Shown one piece after another: positions 1 through 7,019 of a DNA stretch of 33,452 bases. The notes under the pieces were generated by a model. The model did not search any database. It was not told where the DNA came from and saw only the letters and a program-made list of their open reading frames with translations. The translations under genes were made by a program, and so were the position numbers. Within the stretch, counting starts at the first letter, position 1. Every line of letters starts with the position of its first letter. The DNA comes from an uncultured Oscillospiraceae bacterium (lineage in GTDB: Bacteria > Bacillota > Clostridia > Oscillospirales > Oscillospiraceae), in assembly GCA_910579965.1 (NCBI GenBank), contig CAJTWF010000026.1, positions 1-33,452 on the forward strand. The letters are read 5' to 3'.

Positions 1-3
1 CAG

Positions 4-55
4 GGCAAAAAATCCACTCACCAATCCATACACGTCGAGATATTAAACAGGCTCT
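4..55 (-). repeat. End of a dispersed inverted-repeat element (partial copy)
   Basis: These 52 bases match the reverse complement of 23986-24037 with four mismatches that I count. The block includes the 19-bp terminal repeat of that element, here at 37-55 with one change (ATTAAAC for ATGAAAC). The copy therefore ends at about 55-57 and extends out of the window to the left. It carries no gene. It establishes that the element at 23984-24226 is multi-copy. Confidence 0.8.
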
Positions 56-103
56 TACGCTTCAATATTGATCAACCCCGTGGAATAATTCCCGAAATTT
101 TTC

Positions 104-132
104 TTTACAATAGCATTTGACTGTGATATAGT
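104..132 (+). promoter_or_regulatory. SigA-type promoter of rpsO-pnp
   Basis: TTTACA (104-109) and TATAGT (127-132) are separated by 17 bases, and TG-A directly precedes the -10 as in an extended -10 promoter. Transcription would start near 139 and leave a leader of about 105 nt before rpsO. This is the only good promoter seen upstream of rpsO. Confidence 0.7.
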
Positions 133-144
133 AGCCTAGGTATG

Positions 145-203
145 CGGCACATGTGCCGTCAAACCGTTCCCATGCCTCGCCGGCGGCGGCACCTGCCCCG
201 GCG
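145..203 (+). promoter_or_regulatory. Structured rpsO leader, possible S15 autoregulatory region
   Basis: Just after the predicted start lies a perfect 14-bp dyad, CGGCACATGTGCCG (145-158). It is followed by a GC-rich stem, CGCCGG (178-183) with CCGGCG (198-203). S15 represses its own translation through leader RNA structures that differ between bacterial groups. Assigning that role here is inference, because the fold matches no specific class that I can name. A short out-of-frame reading frame with its own GGAG site begins at ATG 222 and overlaps rpsO; I do not call it a gene. Confidence 0.35.
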
Positions 204-243
204 CAGCACGCGGAGAATTTTATGAAAAGGTGGATCAGACGCT

Positions 244-510
244 ATGATGCAGAAAGATCAGAAGACCTCCATTATCGAGGCCAACCGCACCCACGCCACG
301 GACACCGGCTCCCCGGAGGTCCAGGTGGCCATCCTCACTGAGCGGATCAACCAGCTCACCGAGCACCTGAAGGTACACGCCCACGACAACCACAGCCGCC
401 GGGGTCTGTACAAGATGATCGGTAAGCGCCGCAGCCTTCTGGACTACCTGGCCAGAAAGGACATTGAGCGCTATCGTGCCCTCATTGCCAAGCTGGGCAT
501 CCGTAAGTAA
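244..510 (+). CDS. rpsO: 30S ribosomal protein S15
   Basis: This is the small-subunit protein S15, which binds the three-way junction of 16S rRNA helices 20-22 and nucleates platform assembly. The 88-residue product has the usual length and the family signature around TGSPEVQVAILTERI (residues 21-35), the HSRRGLYKMIGKRR stretch and the C-terminal LIAKLGIRK. Two ATG codons lie in tandem at 244 and 247. An AAGGTGG site (227-233) serves either one, and I keep the first. The gene is followed by pnp, the standard order in bacteria, and the two probably share the promoter at 104-132. Confidence 0.97.
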   Translation: MMQKDQKTSIIEANRTHATDTGSPEVQVAILTERINQLTEHLKVHAHDNHSRRGLYKMIGKRRSLLDYLARKDIERYRALIAKLGIRK

Positions 511-519
511 GTGAACAGC

Positions 520-552
520 GCGGGGAGGAGGCGTCGCTTTCTCCCCGCCTTT
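520..552 (+). terminator. Terminator or attenuator-like hairpin after rpsO
   Basis: GCGGGGAG (520-527) pairs with CTCCCCGC (541-548), followed by only three T residues. It could act as a partial terminator that lets some transcription pass into pnp, or protect the rpsO 3' end. The short U-tract makes full termination doubtful. Confidence 0.5.
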
Positions 553-584
553 CCATCCCTGTCCTGCGCCGGGCGGCACCGCTA

Positions 585-638
585 TTTTAGCAGTTGATCT
601 TGTTTCCGAGGTCTCGGAGGTGAGATCAAGTGCTAAAA
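585..638 (+). promoter_or_regulatory. Long hairpin in the pnp leader, candidate RNase III site
   Basis: TTTTAGCA-G-TTGATCT (585-600) pairs with AGATCAA-G-TGCTAAAA (623-638), giving 15 pairs around one G-G mismatch. Inside it TCCGA (605-609) pairs with TCGGA (614-618) around a GGTC loop. There is no U-tract, so it is not an intrinsic terminator. In Escherichia coli, RNase III cuts a double-stranded stem in the pnp leader and PNPase then represses its own synthesis. The position and double-stranded length here fit the same logic. That this organism uses it is inference. Confidence 0.6.
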
Positions 639-731
639 AGCGGCTCCCACGCAGCGGCGCGATGCGACACTGCCGGGGCGGTCCGAGGCCCGGTCATGCC
701 CCTGAAAACAAAAGAATGTAAGGAGTACGCC

Positions 732-2882
732 ATGTCAACCATCATCACCAAAAAGCAGTTCCCCAACTACCGCAAGTACGCCACGGAGCTGGCCGGCCGC
801 CCCCTCACCCTGGAGACCGGCAAGCTGGCTGAGCTGGCCAACGCCGCCGTGCTGGTCACCTACGGCGAGACCACCGTTCTCTGCACCGCCACCGCCGCCC
901 CCCGGCCCCGGGACGGCATCGACTTCTTCCCTCTGAGCGTGGACTTTGAGGAGAAGATGTACTCCGTGGGCCGCATCCCCGGCTCCTTTATGCGCCGGGA
1001 GGGCCGTCCCGGTGAGAAGGGCATCCTCACCAGCCGGGTCATTGACCGGCCCATCCGCCCCCTGTTCCCCGGCGACTTCCGCAACGACGTGTCCATCATG
1101 GCCACGGTCATGAGCGTGGACCACGACTGCTCCCCGGAGATCGCCGCCCTCATCGGTACCAGCGCCGCCCTGGCCATCTCCGATATCCCCTGGAACGGAC
1201 CTGTGGGCGCGGTGAAGATGGGATATGTGGACGGAAAGCTGGTGGTGAACCCCACCCGTGAGCAGGCGGAGGTCTCCGACTTGGACGTGACTGTGGTGTC
1301 CACGGGCAGAAAGGTGGTCATGATCGAGGCCGGGGCCAACGAGATCCCCAACGACGTCATGTTTGAGGCCATCCAGACCGCCCACGCCGAGAACCAGAAG
1401 CAGGTGGCCCTCATCAACCAGATGGTGGCGGAAATCGGCAAGGCCAAGTTCGACTACCCCCACGCCGACTTCAACCAGGAGCTCTTTGACGACATCGTGG
1501 CAAACTTCATGGACGAGGCCAAGGCCGCCATGGACACTGACGACAAGAACGTCCGTGAGGCCCGGTGGAACGCCATGATCGAGCACTGGCACGAGAAGTA
1601 TCTGGAGCAGTATCCGGATATGGACAAGTACCTGGAGGAGTTCACCTACAAATTCCAGAAGAAGATCGTCAAGGCCTGGCTGCTGGAGGGCCACCGTGTG
1701 GACGGCCGGGCGAAGAACGAGATCCGGCCTCTGGGCGCGGAGGTAGGCGTACTGCCCCGGGTCCACGGCTCCGGCCTCTTCACCCGCGGCCAGACCCAGG
1801 TGCTCAGCGTGTGCACCCTGGACACCCTCTCCGCCTGCCAGAAGCTGGACACCATCTGGCCCGAGGAGAGCAAGCGCTACATGCACCACTACAATTTCCC
1901 CGGCTACTCCGTGGGCGAGGCCAAGCCCTCCCGCTCCCCGGGCCGCCGGGAGATCGGCCACGGCGCGCTGGCCGAGCGGGCGCTGCTGCCGGTGCTGCCC
2001 AGCGAGGAGGAGTTCCCCTACGCCATCCGGGTGGTGTCCGAGGTGGTGAGCTCCAACGGCTCCACCTCCCAGGGCTCCATCTGCGGCTCCACCCTGGCTC
2101 TCATGGACGCGGGCGTGCCCATCAAGGCCCCTGTGGCGGGCATCTCCTGCGGCCTCATCCAGGACGACGACGGCTCCTTCACCACCTTTATTGACATTCA
2201 GGGCGTGGAGGACTTCCACGGCGAGATGGACTTCAAGGTGGGCGGCACCAAGAAGGGCATCACGGCCATCCAGATGGATCTGAAGAACGACGGCCTGACC
2301 ATGGAGATCATTAAGAACGCCCTGGACATCACCTATGACGCCCGGTGCGAGATTCTGGACCAGATTATGCTGCCCTGCATTTCCGCGCCCCGGCCCGAGG
2401 TGAGCCAGTGGGCTCCCAAGATGATTACCATGCACATTGATCCCGACAACATCCGGGACGTGATCGGCAAGGGCGGCAGCGTGATCCAGAAGATCGTGGC
2501 CGACACCGGCGCGAAGATTGACATTGAGGACGACGGCACCATCCGCATCGCCTCCCCGGACTCCGCCTCCGCCGAGGCCGCCAAGCACGCCATTGACCAG
2601 ATCGTGTTCGTGCCAGAGGTGGGCAGTCTGTACTACGGCCGGGTTGTGCGTCTGATGCAGTTCGGCGCGTTTGTGGAGCTGGCCCCGGGTAAGGACGGTC
2701 TGGTGCATATCTCCAAGCTGGCCAACAAGCGGGTGGAGAAGGTAGAGGACGTGTGCAAGATCGGTGATATGATGTGGGTGAAGGTCACGGAGATCGACGA
2801 AAAGGGCCGGGTCAACCTCAGCCACAAGGACGCTCTGCGGGAGATCGAGGAGAAGAAGGCCCGGGGCGAGGTTATCAAGTAA
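732..2882 (+). CDS. pnp: Polyribonucleotide nucleotidyltransferase (PNPase)
   Basis: PNPase is a trimeric 3'-5' phosphorolytic exoribonuclease that degrades mRNA using phosphate and releases nucleoside diphosphates. The 716-residue product has both RNase PH-like cores (roughly residues 10-230 and 320-550) joined by the all-alpha linker, then a KH domain with GKGG at 579-582 and a C-terminal S1 domain (about 630-700) containing the FGAFVEL and DGLVHIS motifs. The start is set by an AAGGAG site (719-724) ahead of ATG 732. The frame is open upstream to 630, but that stretch overlaps the leader hairpin and has no family counterpart. Co-transcription with rpsO is likely. Confidence 0.97.
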   Translation: MSTIITKKQFPNYRKYATELAGRPLTLETGKLAELANAAVLVTYGETTVLCTATAAPRPRDGIDFFPLSVDFEEKMYSVGRIPGSFMRREGRPGEKGILTSRVIDRPIRPLFPGDFRNDVSIMATVMSVDHDCSPEIAALIGTSAALAISDIPWNGPVGAVKMGYVDGKLVVNPTREQAEVSDLDVTVVSTGRKVVMIEAGANEIPNDVMFEAIQTAHAENQKQVALINQMVAEIGKAKFDYPHADFNQELFDDIVANFMDEAKAAMDTDDKNVREARWNAMIEHWHEKYLEQYPDMDKYLEEFTYKFQKKIVKAWLLEGHRVDGRAKNEIRPLGAEVGVLPRVHGSGLFTRGQTQVLSVCTLDTLSACQKLDTIWPEESKRYMHHYNFPGYSVGEAKPSRSPGRREIGHGALAERALLPVLPSEEEFPYAIRVVSEVVSSNGSTSQGSICGSTLALMDAGVPIKAPVAGISCGLIQDDDGSFTTFIDIQGVEDFHGEMDFKVGGTKKGITAIQMDLKNDGLTMEIIKNALDITYDARCEILDQIMLPCISAPRPEVSQWAPKMITMHIDPDNIRDVIGKGGSVIQKIVADTGAKIDIEDDGTIRIASPDSASAEAAKHAIDQIVFVPEVGSLYYGRVVRLMQFGAFVELAPGKDGLVHISKLANKRVEKVEDVCKIGDMMWVKVTEIDEKGRVNLSHKDALREIEEKKARGEVIK

Positions 2883-2920
2883 GGCTAAAGAAAATTTCGG
2901 ACCCTTAGTAAAGAAATAAT

Positions 2921-2962
2921 TAGCGCAAAATCCATCAAAAATGGATTTTGCGCTAGTTTTTT
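2921..2962 (+). terminator. Intrinsic terminator of pnp
   Basis: A perfect 15-bp stem (2921-2935 with 2941-2955) with a five-base loop is followed after one base by six T residues (2957-2962). It closes the rpsO-pnp unit. Confidence 0.85.
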
Positions 2963-2967
2963 GGTAG

Positions 2968-4045
2968 AGATATTACCTTCGAAAAAGCTAGGAAAAGTAG
3001 GGGAGATGTGGTAAAATAGGGAGAATGGAGTATATAGACTTAAGGAAAGTAGGGAGCGAAGGACTCAAGGAGATACGCAGGCAGGTCGTACGGCTCAAGA
3101 AATTAGGAAAAACGGGAAAGGAAATTAAGGAATTAACCGGTGTACGACAGAATTGCGCCAGTGAAATATGGACAGCGTATCAACGAGAAGGATCGGCCTC
3201 CCTGGAACGAAAAAATACGAGCGAAAGTCCGGGCGCCATATGGTTCTAACCCCGGAAGAGCAAGAGAATATCCGGAAGACAATTGTGGAGAAAGTGCAGG
3301 AAGAATTCGGAATCACCGGCAGGCTGCGGACATTGGGACGGACGCGGGAATATATCCAGAATGAATTCCACAAAACGATCAACGAGCGGACGCTGCCGGA
3401 TTACATGAAACGCTGGGGCATGAACTGCCAGCGCCCGTTGAAGCGTGCGCGGAGACAGAACCCTCAGGACATCTAAAGGTGGAAAAGCGAGGAATATCCC
3501 GCTGTTTCAAGACGTGCAAAGGCAGAGAATGCCATCATCTATTGGGCGGATAAGACCGGCGTAAGCAACTGTGAAATCGTAGAGCGCGGCTTTTTCCTGA
3601 AAGGCCGTCCTCCCATGCTGCCGGTGGAGACGAAACGGCAGAGGGTCAATATGCTCTCCGCAGTCAGCAGTCAGGACACCATGAACCAGCAGCGGCTGAT
3701 CCGGTTTATGGATCGCTTGATTCGCGTTTCAAAACAGAAGGTGTTCCTGATTCTGGACAATCTGAAAGTCCATCACGGCAAGCTTGCTGCGTCTTGGCTG
3801 AAAAACCGCAAGGATAAAATTGATATGTTTTTCCTGCCGCCCTATGCCCCGGAATACAATCCGGATGAATACTTGAATCATGCTTTGAAGATTTCTGTCC
3901 ATTCAGGTCATCTGTCTTACTCTACGGACAATATCTCTCATAAGATTCAGTCATTCATGCGGAAATTACAGCATCATCCGTCTATCGTATCCAGATTTTT
4001 TCTTCATCCAACGCTTTCCTATCTTTAGATGCAGAAGTAATATCT
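2968..4045 (+). mobile_element. Degenerate IS630-family insertion sequence
   Basis: The broken transposase gene at 3025-4028 is bracketed by a short inverted match: AGATATTACCTTC at 2968-2980 and GAAGTAATATCT at 4034-4045, whose complement is AGATATTACTTC. These may be the element's ends, but the match is short and has one gap, and I see no clear TA target duplication on both sides. The right end falls where homology to the second, opposite-strand IS630 remnant stops. That suggests one element landed in or beside another. Confidence 0.4.
3025..4028 (+). pseudogene. IS630-family transposase, broken by a frame change and a stop
   Basis: The product would be a DDE transposase of the IS630/Tc1-mariner group. 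The N-terminal helix-turn-helix part is in one frame from ATG 3025 (EIRRQVVRLKKLGKTGKEI, then an LTGVRQNCASEIW recognition helix). The rest is one frame back, from about 3210. The catalytic acids are visible: WADKTG near 3534, LDNLKVHHGK near 3757 and the YAPEYNPDE box near 3844. Joining the two parts needs a -1 shift exactly at A-AAA-AAT (3210-3216), so that step could once have been programmed. An in-frame TAA at 3474-3476, between the DNA-binding part and the first catalytic Asp, shows the copy is dead. Base composition is lower in GC than the neighbours. Confidence 0.85.
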
Positions 4046-4241
4046 GGAAGATTGTGTGCGGCGTGGCATGATATGCTTCCTTTATTTTGACGTATGTCCA
4101 CTCCTGGTTTTCTGGTAATTCATCTAATTTAAGGAGTATTTGTGCGTGTTTGATCCGATATCTTTGGGTCTGTCCCTTTTCTACCAGCACACGCAGTTCC
4201 TGCCGTTCTTCCGTTAATGTCACGATATATTTATGCTTCAC
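4041..4241 (-). pseudogene. N-terminal remnant of a second IS630-family transposase
   Basis: Read on the minus strand from ATG 4241, the first 67 codons give the typical N-terminus of another IS630 subgroup. It starts MKHKYIVTLTEERQEL, continues with IKHAQILLKLDE, then EWTYVKIKEAYHATPHTIFQI, a helix-turn-helix. Homology ends near 4041, where the right end of the first element begins; the DDE catalytic domain is missing. The frame happens to stay open to 3966, but that part has no transposase character. It is a fragment with no function expected. Confidence 0.7.
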
Positions 4242-4315
4242 TTTTCATCACCCGATGATTGCTTACCACATCCTTTACGCTTACGCTACTTCTATTTACT
4301 AACTTGATAAGATAC

Positions 4316-4477
4316 TAGTACTCCACCAAGTCAGAAACTTTCGTTTGGCTTGGGCCTGATTTCTGCAGGACTTCGCTGTCGTCTTTGGTGGGCGTCAGCC
4401 CGCCGGTGTCGTCCGACTTGCCCTGCAAAAATCTTTCTCCAAGTGCAATTTACATTTCCTGACTTGGTGGACTGCTA
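4316..4477. mobile_element. MITE-like element with terminal inverted repeats and TA flanks
   Basis: TCCACCAAGTCAG (4322-4334) is repeated in perfect inversion at 4459-4471. Adding the outer bases, the ends read TAGTAC- and -CTGCTA, so 17 of 19 positions match and each end abuts a TA dinucleotide (4316-4317, 4476-4477). A TA target duplication is the hallmark of IS630/Tc1-mariner elements. Inside are about 125 bases with no coding capacity. It is best explained as a non-autonomous element that a transposase of that family could move. It lies 75 bp from an IS630 remnant, although the ends have not been shown to belong to that transposase. Confidence 0.6.
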
Positions 4478-4621
4478 AAAGTGTGATGAAATCCTCGAAG
4501 GCATGCTGCATCGCAACAAAGACCGGTTAATCTGGATGAGGCTAACCGAACATCTTCGCCCGCCGCCCCAGGTTTCGCCCAAAAAGTTCCCGAAATTGGC
4601 CCGGTATTTGGAAGAAAACAC

Positions 4622-4650
4622 TTGCGTTTCCAGGACTTTTGTGGTAATAT
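4622..4650 (+). promoter_or_regulatory. Promoter of the rimP-nusA-infB operon
   Basis: TTGCGT (4622-4627) and TAATAT (4645-4650) are 17 bases apart, with TGG just before the -10 as in extended -10 promoters. Predicted start is near 4657, giving a leader of about 120 nt that contains the hairpin at 4673-4700. Confidence 0.6.
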
Positions 4651-4672
4651 GCTTGTGTAGGTATCGTAATCC

Positions 4673-4700
4673 AGAGTGGACTTTCCGGTCCGCTCTTTTT
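4673..4700 (+). terminator. Early terminator (attenuator) in the rimP leader
   Basis: AGAGTGGAC (4673-4681) pairs with GTCCGCTCT (4688-4696), nine pairs with one G-U, followed by T residues to 4700. It lies about 16 nt after the predicted start site, so most transcripts could end as a roughly 45-nt RNA unless something prevents it. In Escherichia coli the operon carrying nusA is under NusA feedback, so attenuation here would be sensible, but the mechanism is inference. Confidence 0.65.
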
Positions 4701-4776
4701 GTTGACCTAATTTCATTGGGTAAAATTTTGCAAAATACGGGGAAAACTCCCCCTGAAGGCAAAGCGAGGAGACGGC

Positions 4777-5232
4777 ATGGCAAAGGTGACCGAACTGGTG
4801 GCCCGGCTGGCCGGACCCGCCGTGGAGGCGGCCGGCTGCGAGCTCTGGGATGTGGAGTACGTGCGGGAGGCGGGGTCCTGGTATCTGCGCCTGTATATCG
4901 ACAAGGAGGGGGGCGTGGACATCCTGGACTGCGAGAAGATCAGCCGGGAGGTGGGCGCCCTGCTGGACGAGGCGGACCCCATCGAGGGCAGCTACCTCTT
5001 TGAGGTGTCCTCCGCCGGGGCGGAGCGCCCCCTGAAGCGGCCGGAGGACTTCCGGCGGTTCATGGGCAGCCCCGTGACCGTGAAGCTCTACAAGGCCCGG
5101 GACGGGCGCAAGGAGTTTGCCGGCGTCCTGGCCGGATATGAGGACGGCGCGGTTACGGTCACCCTGGGGGACCAGGCGCTCACCTTCACAAAGGAGGAGG
5201 TGGCCCTGTGCCGCCTGCGGGTGGAATTTTAG
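4777..5232 (+). CDS. rimP: Ribosome maturation factor RimP
   Basis: RimP is a cytoplasmic factor needed for late maturation of the 30S subunit. The 151-residue product has the family's usual length and order: an N-terminal alpha/beta domain with CELWDVEYV and LRLYIDKEGGVDILDCEKISREV, the conserved YLFEVSSAGAERPLK loop (about residues 73-87), and a C-terminal SH3-like barrel ending in LCRLRVEF. ATG 4777 is preceded by GAGGAG. It is the first gene of the conserved rimP-nusA-ylxR-ylxQ-infB operon. The 63-nt gap to nusA holds only the nusA ribosome binding site. Confidence 0.95.
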   Translation: MAKVTELVARLAGPAVEAAGCELWDVEYVREAGSWYLRLYIDKEGGVDILDCEKISREVGALLDEADPIEGSYLFEVSSAGAERPLKRPEDFRRFMGSPVTVKLYKARDGRKEFAGVLAGYEDGAVTVTLGDQALTFTKEEVALCRLRVEF

Positions 5233-5295
5233 CGTTGTATTCGTAGCCGTGGGATGCGGGAAGGCTGCTGAAAGACATATAAGAGGAGTGACGAT

Positions 5296-6396
5296 ATGAA
5301 ATGTGATGAAATTTTCGCAGCTCTTGAGCTGCTGGAAAAGGAACGGGGCATCTCCCCCACCTTCATGATGGATAAGATCATCCAGGCCCTGACCACCGCC
5401 TACAAGAAGGACCACGAGGGCGTGGAGAACGTGATCGTGGACGTGGACGAGGTCAGAAAGGATCTGCGCATGTACGTGCAGAAGGAGATCGTGGAGGAGG
5501 TGGAGAACCCGGGCTCCCAGATGAGCCTGGAGGAGGCCCGGGCCAAGTTCGGCCGGGTGGTGGACCTGGGCGGCACGGTGAACATCCCCGTGGACAACGT
5601 GGAGTTCGGCCGCATCGCCGCCGGCAACGGCAAGCAGGTCATCATCCAGGGCCTGCGGGAGGCCGAGCGGGGCATGGTCTACGACGAGTTCAACTCCAAG
5701 CAGCACGAGATCCTCACCGGCGTGGTCACCCGCATTGACCCCCGCAGCGGCAGCGTGTCCCTGCGCATCGGTACCGGGGCGGAGTCCACGGAGGCCATGC
5801 TGGCCGTCAGCGAGCAGATCAAGAGCGAGGAGCTGGTGGAGGGCCAGCACGTGAAGGTGTACGTGGTGGAGGTCCGCCGCAGCACCCGGGGGCCCCAGGT
5901 GCTCATCTCCCGGACCCACCCGGGTCTGGTGAAGCGGCTCTTCGAGCTGGAGGTGCCGGAGATCTACGACGGCATCGTGGAGGTCAAGTCCATCGCCCGG
6001 GAGGCGGGCAGCCGCACCAAGATGGCCGTATGGAGCGGCGACGAGGCCGTGGACCCCATCGGCGCCTGCGTGGGCCCCGCCGGACAGCGGGTGGGCAGCA
6101 TTGTCAATGAGCTCCGGGGGGAGAAGATCGACATCATCAAGTACAGCGAGGACCCGGCCCAGTTCATCGCCGCCGCCCTGGCCCCGGCCGATGTGGTGGA
6201 CGTGTGGATCGCCGACGAGGGCAAGGGCTGCCGGGTCATCGTGCCCGATGACCAGCTGAGCCTGGCCATTGGCAAGGAGGGCCAGAACGCCCGCCTCGCC
6301 GCCCGGCTCACCGGGTACAAGATCGACATCAAGCCCCAGTCCTACAGGGATCCTGAGCCTGACCCGGAGCCGGAGCCCGAGGAGCAGGAGGCGTAG
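5296..6396 (+). CDS. nusA: Transcription termination/antitermination protein NusA
   Basis: NusA binds RNA polymerase and nascent RNA and modulates pausing, termination and antitermination. The 366-residue protein has the N-terminal polymerase-binding domain (about 1-125), an S1 domain (about 135-200, HEILTGVVTRIDP onward), KH1 with GACVGPAGQRV, and KH2 with IGKEGQNARLAARLTG. It ends in a short acidic and proline-rich tail of repeated Pro-Glu. Length fits Firmicute NusA, which lacks the two acidic C-terminal repeats of the Escherichia coli protein. An AGAGGAG site precedes ATG 5296. The stop is three bases before the next start, so the operon continues. Confidence 0.96.
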   Translation: MKCDEIFAALELLEKERGISPTFMMDKIIQALTTAYKKDHEGVENVIVDVDEVRKDLRMYVQKEIVEEVENPGSQMSLEEARAKFGRVVDLGGTVNIPVDNVEFGRIAAGNGKQVIIQGLREAERGMVYDEFNSKQHEILTGVVTRIDPRSGSVSLRIGTGAESTEAMLAVSEQIKSEELVEGQHVKVYVVEVRRSTRGPQVLISRTHPGLVKRLFELEVPEIYDGIVEVKSIAREAGSRTKMAVWSGDEAVDPIGACVGPAGQRVGSIVNELRGEKIDIIKYSEDPAQFIAAALAPADVVDVWIADEGKGCRVIVPDDQLSLAIGKEGQNARLAARLTGYKIDIKPQSYRDPEPDPEPEPEEQEA

Positions 6397-6399
6397 GCT

Positions 6400-6720
6400 G
6401 TGGACGGCAGGATCTCCATCGCTTATCTGCAGTCCTACATCAAGTCCAAGGAATACCACCCGGAGCTGGTGAAGGACTATTTCCTCAAGTTGGCGGAGGA
6501 GACCGGGGAACTGGCCCGGGCCATGCACAAGGATCTGCGGCCCAGAGCGGCGGGGGAGGAGGTCCGTGGGACCATTGACGAGGAGCTGTGGGATATCATG
6601 TACTTTGTCCTGGCCATCGCCAACTGCTACGGGATTGATCTGGAGACCGTGATCCCCCGGAAAGAGGCCATCAACCATGTCCGCTACCCCGGTCCCGCGC
6701 CCTTTGAGCTGGACCGGTAG
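6400..6720 (+). CDS. MazG-like nucleotide pyrophosphohydrolase
   Basis: The 106-residue all-alpha protein carries the metal-binding pattern of the MazG/dUTPase superfamily: EExxE at residues 33-37 (LAEETGELA) and ExxD at 62-65 (EELWDIMYF). Such enzymes hydrolyse (d)NTPs to monophosphate and pyrophosphate; the substrate cannot be read from sequence. The start is GTG 6400, with AGGAGG inside the nusA tail. Two bases of evidence for operon membership are the 3-nt gap after nusA and the 17-nt gap before ylxR. This position inside the nusA-ylxR junction is not part of the usual operon in Bacillus. It may clear damaged or alarmone-type nucleotides during transcription, but that is speculation. Confidence 0.8.
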   Translation: MDGRISIAYLQSYIKSKEYHPELVKDYFLKLAEETGELARAMHKDLRPRAAGEEVRGTIDEELWDIMYFVLAIANCYGIDLETVIPRKEAINHVRYPGPAPFELDR

Positions 6721-6737
6721 CCGGAGAAAGGAGCGCC

Positions 6738-7019
6738 ATGCAGAAACCCAGAAAAATTCCCCAGCGCCAGTGCCTGGGCTGCCGGGAGATGAAGAATAAA
6801 AAGGACCTCATCCGGGTGGTTCGCTCCCCGGAGGGGGAGATCTCCCTGGACTTCAAGGGGAAGAAGCCGGGCCGGGGGGCCTACGTGTGCCCCAGCGCCC
6901 CCTGCCTTGCCAAGGCCCGGAAGAGCCGGGCCCTGGAGAGAGCCTTCTCCGCCCAGATCCCCCCTGCGGTCTACGAGGAGCTGGAGCGGCAGATGGCGGA
7001 GGGAGACCGGGATGAATAG
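6738..7019 (+). CDS. rnpM: RNase P modulator RnpM (YlxR, DUF448)
   Basis: YlxR-family proteins are small RNA-binding proteins encoded between nusA and infB; the Bacillus protein has been described as a modulator of RNase P (RnpM). The 93-residue product has the family motifs RQCLGCREMKNKKDLIRVVR (residues 10-29) and GRGAYVC, with the paired cysteines of the first motif and a basic surface. An AGAAAGGAG site precedes ATG 6738. It overlaps the start of ylxQ by eight bases, indicating translational coupling. Confidence 0.9.
   Translation: MQKPRKIPQRQCLGCREMKNKKDLIRVVRSPEGEISLDFKGKKPGRGAYVCPSAPCLAKARKSRALERAFSAQIPPAVYEELERQMAEGDRDE

Larger units (their letters stand above)
4242..4776. other. Gene-free stretch before rimP
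   Basis: This interval holds the MITE-like element (4316-4477), then about 145 bases (4478-4621) in which I recognise nothing. After these come the rimP promoter, the early terminator hairpin and the leader. No coding region in any frame looks like a real protein. Confidence 0.6.

Noticed and set aside
222..341. Short frame from ATG 222 overlapping rpsO, with a GGAG site
   Set aside because: It could be a leader peptide, but it overlaps rpsO out of frame and its composition follows the S15 codons, so there is no support beyond the site.
735..2825. Long open frame antisense to pnp (696 codons)
   Set aside because: It is a shadow of high-GC coding sequence: His/Gly/Leu/Val-rich with no domain, no ribosome binding site and no break independent of pnp.
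4450..6678. Open frame of 742 codons antisense to rimP-nusA-mazG
   Set aside because: It crosses three real genes and the promoter region, with shadow composition throughout.
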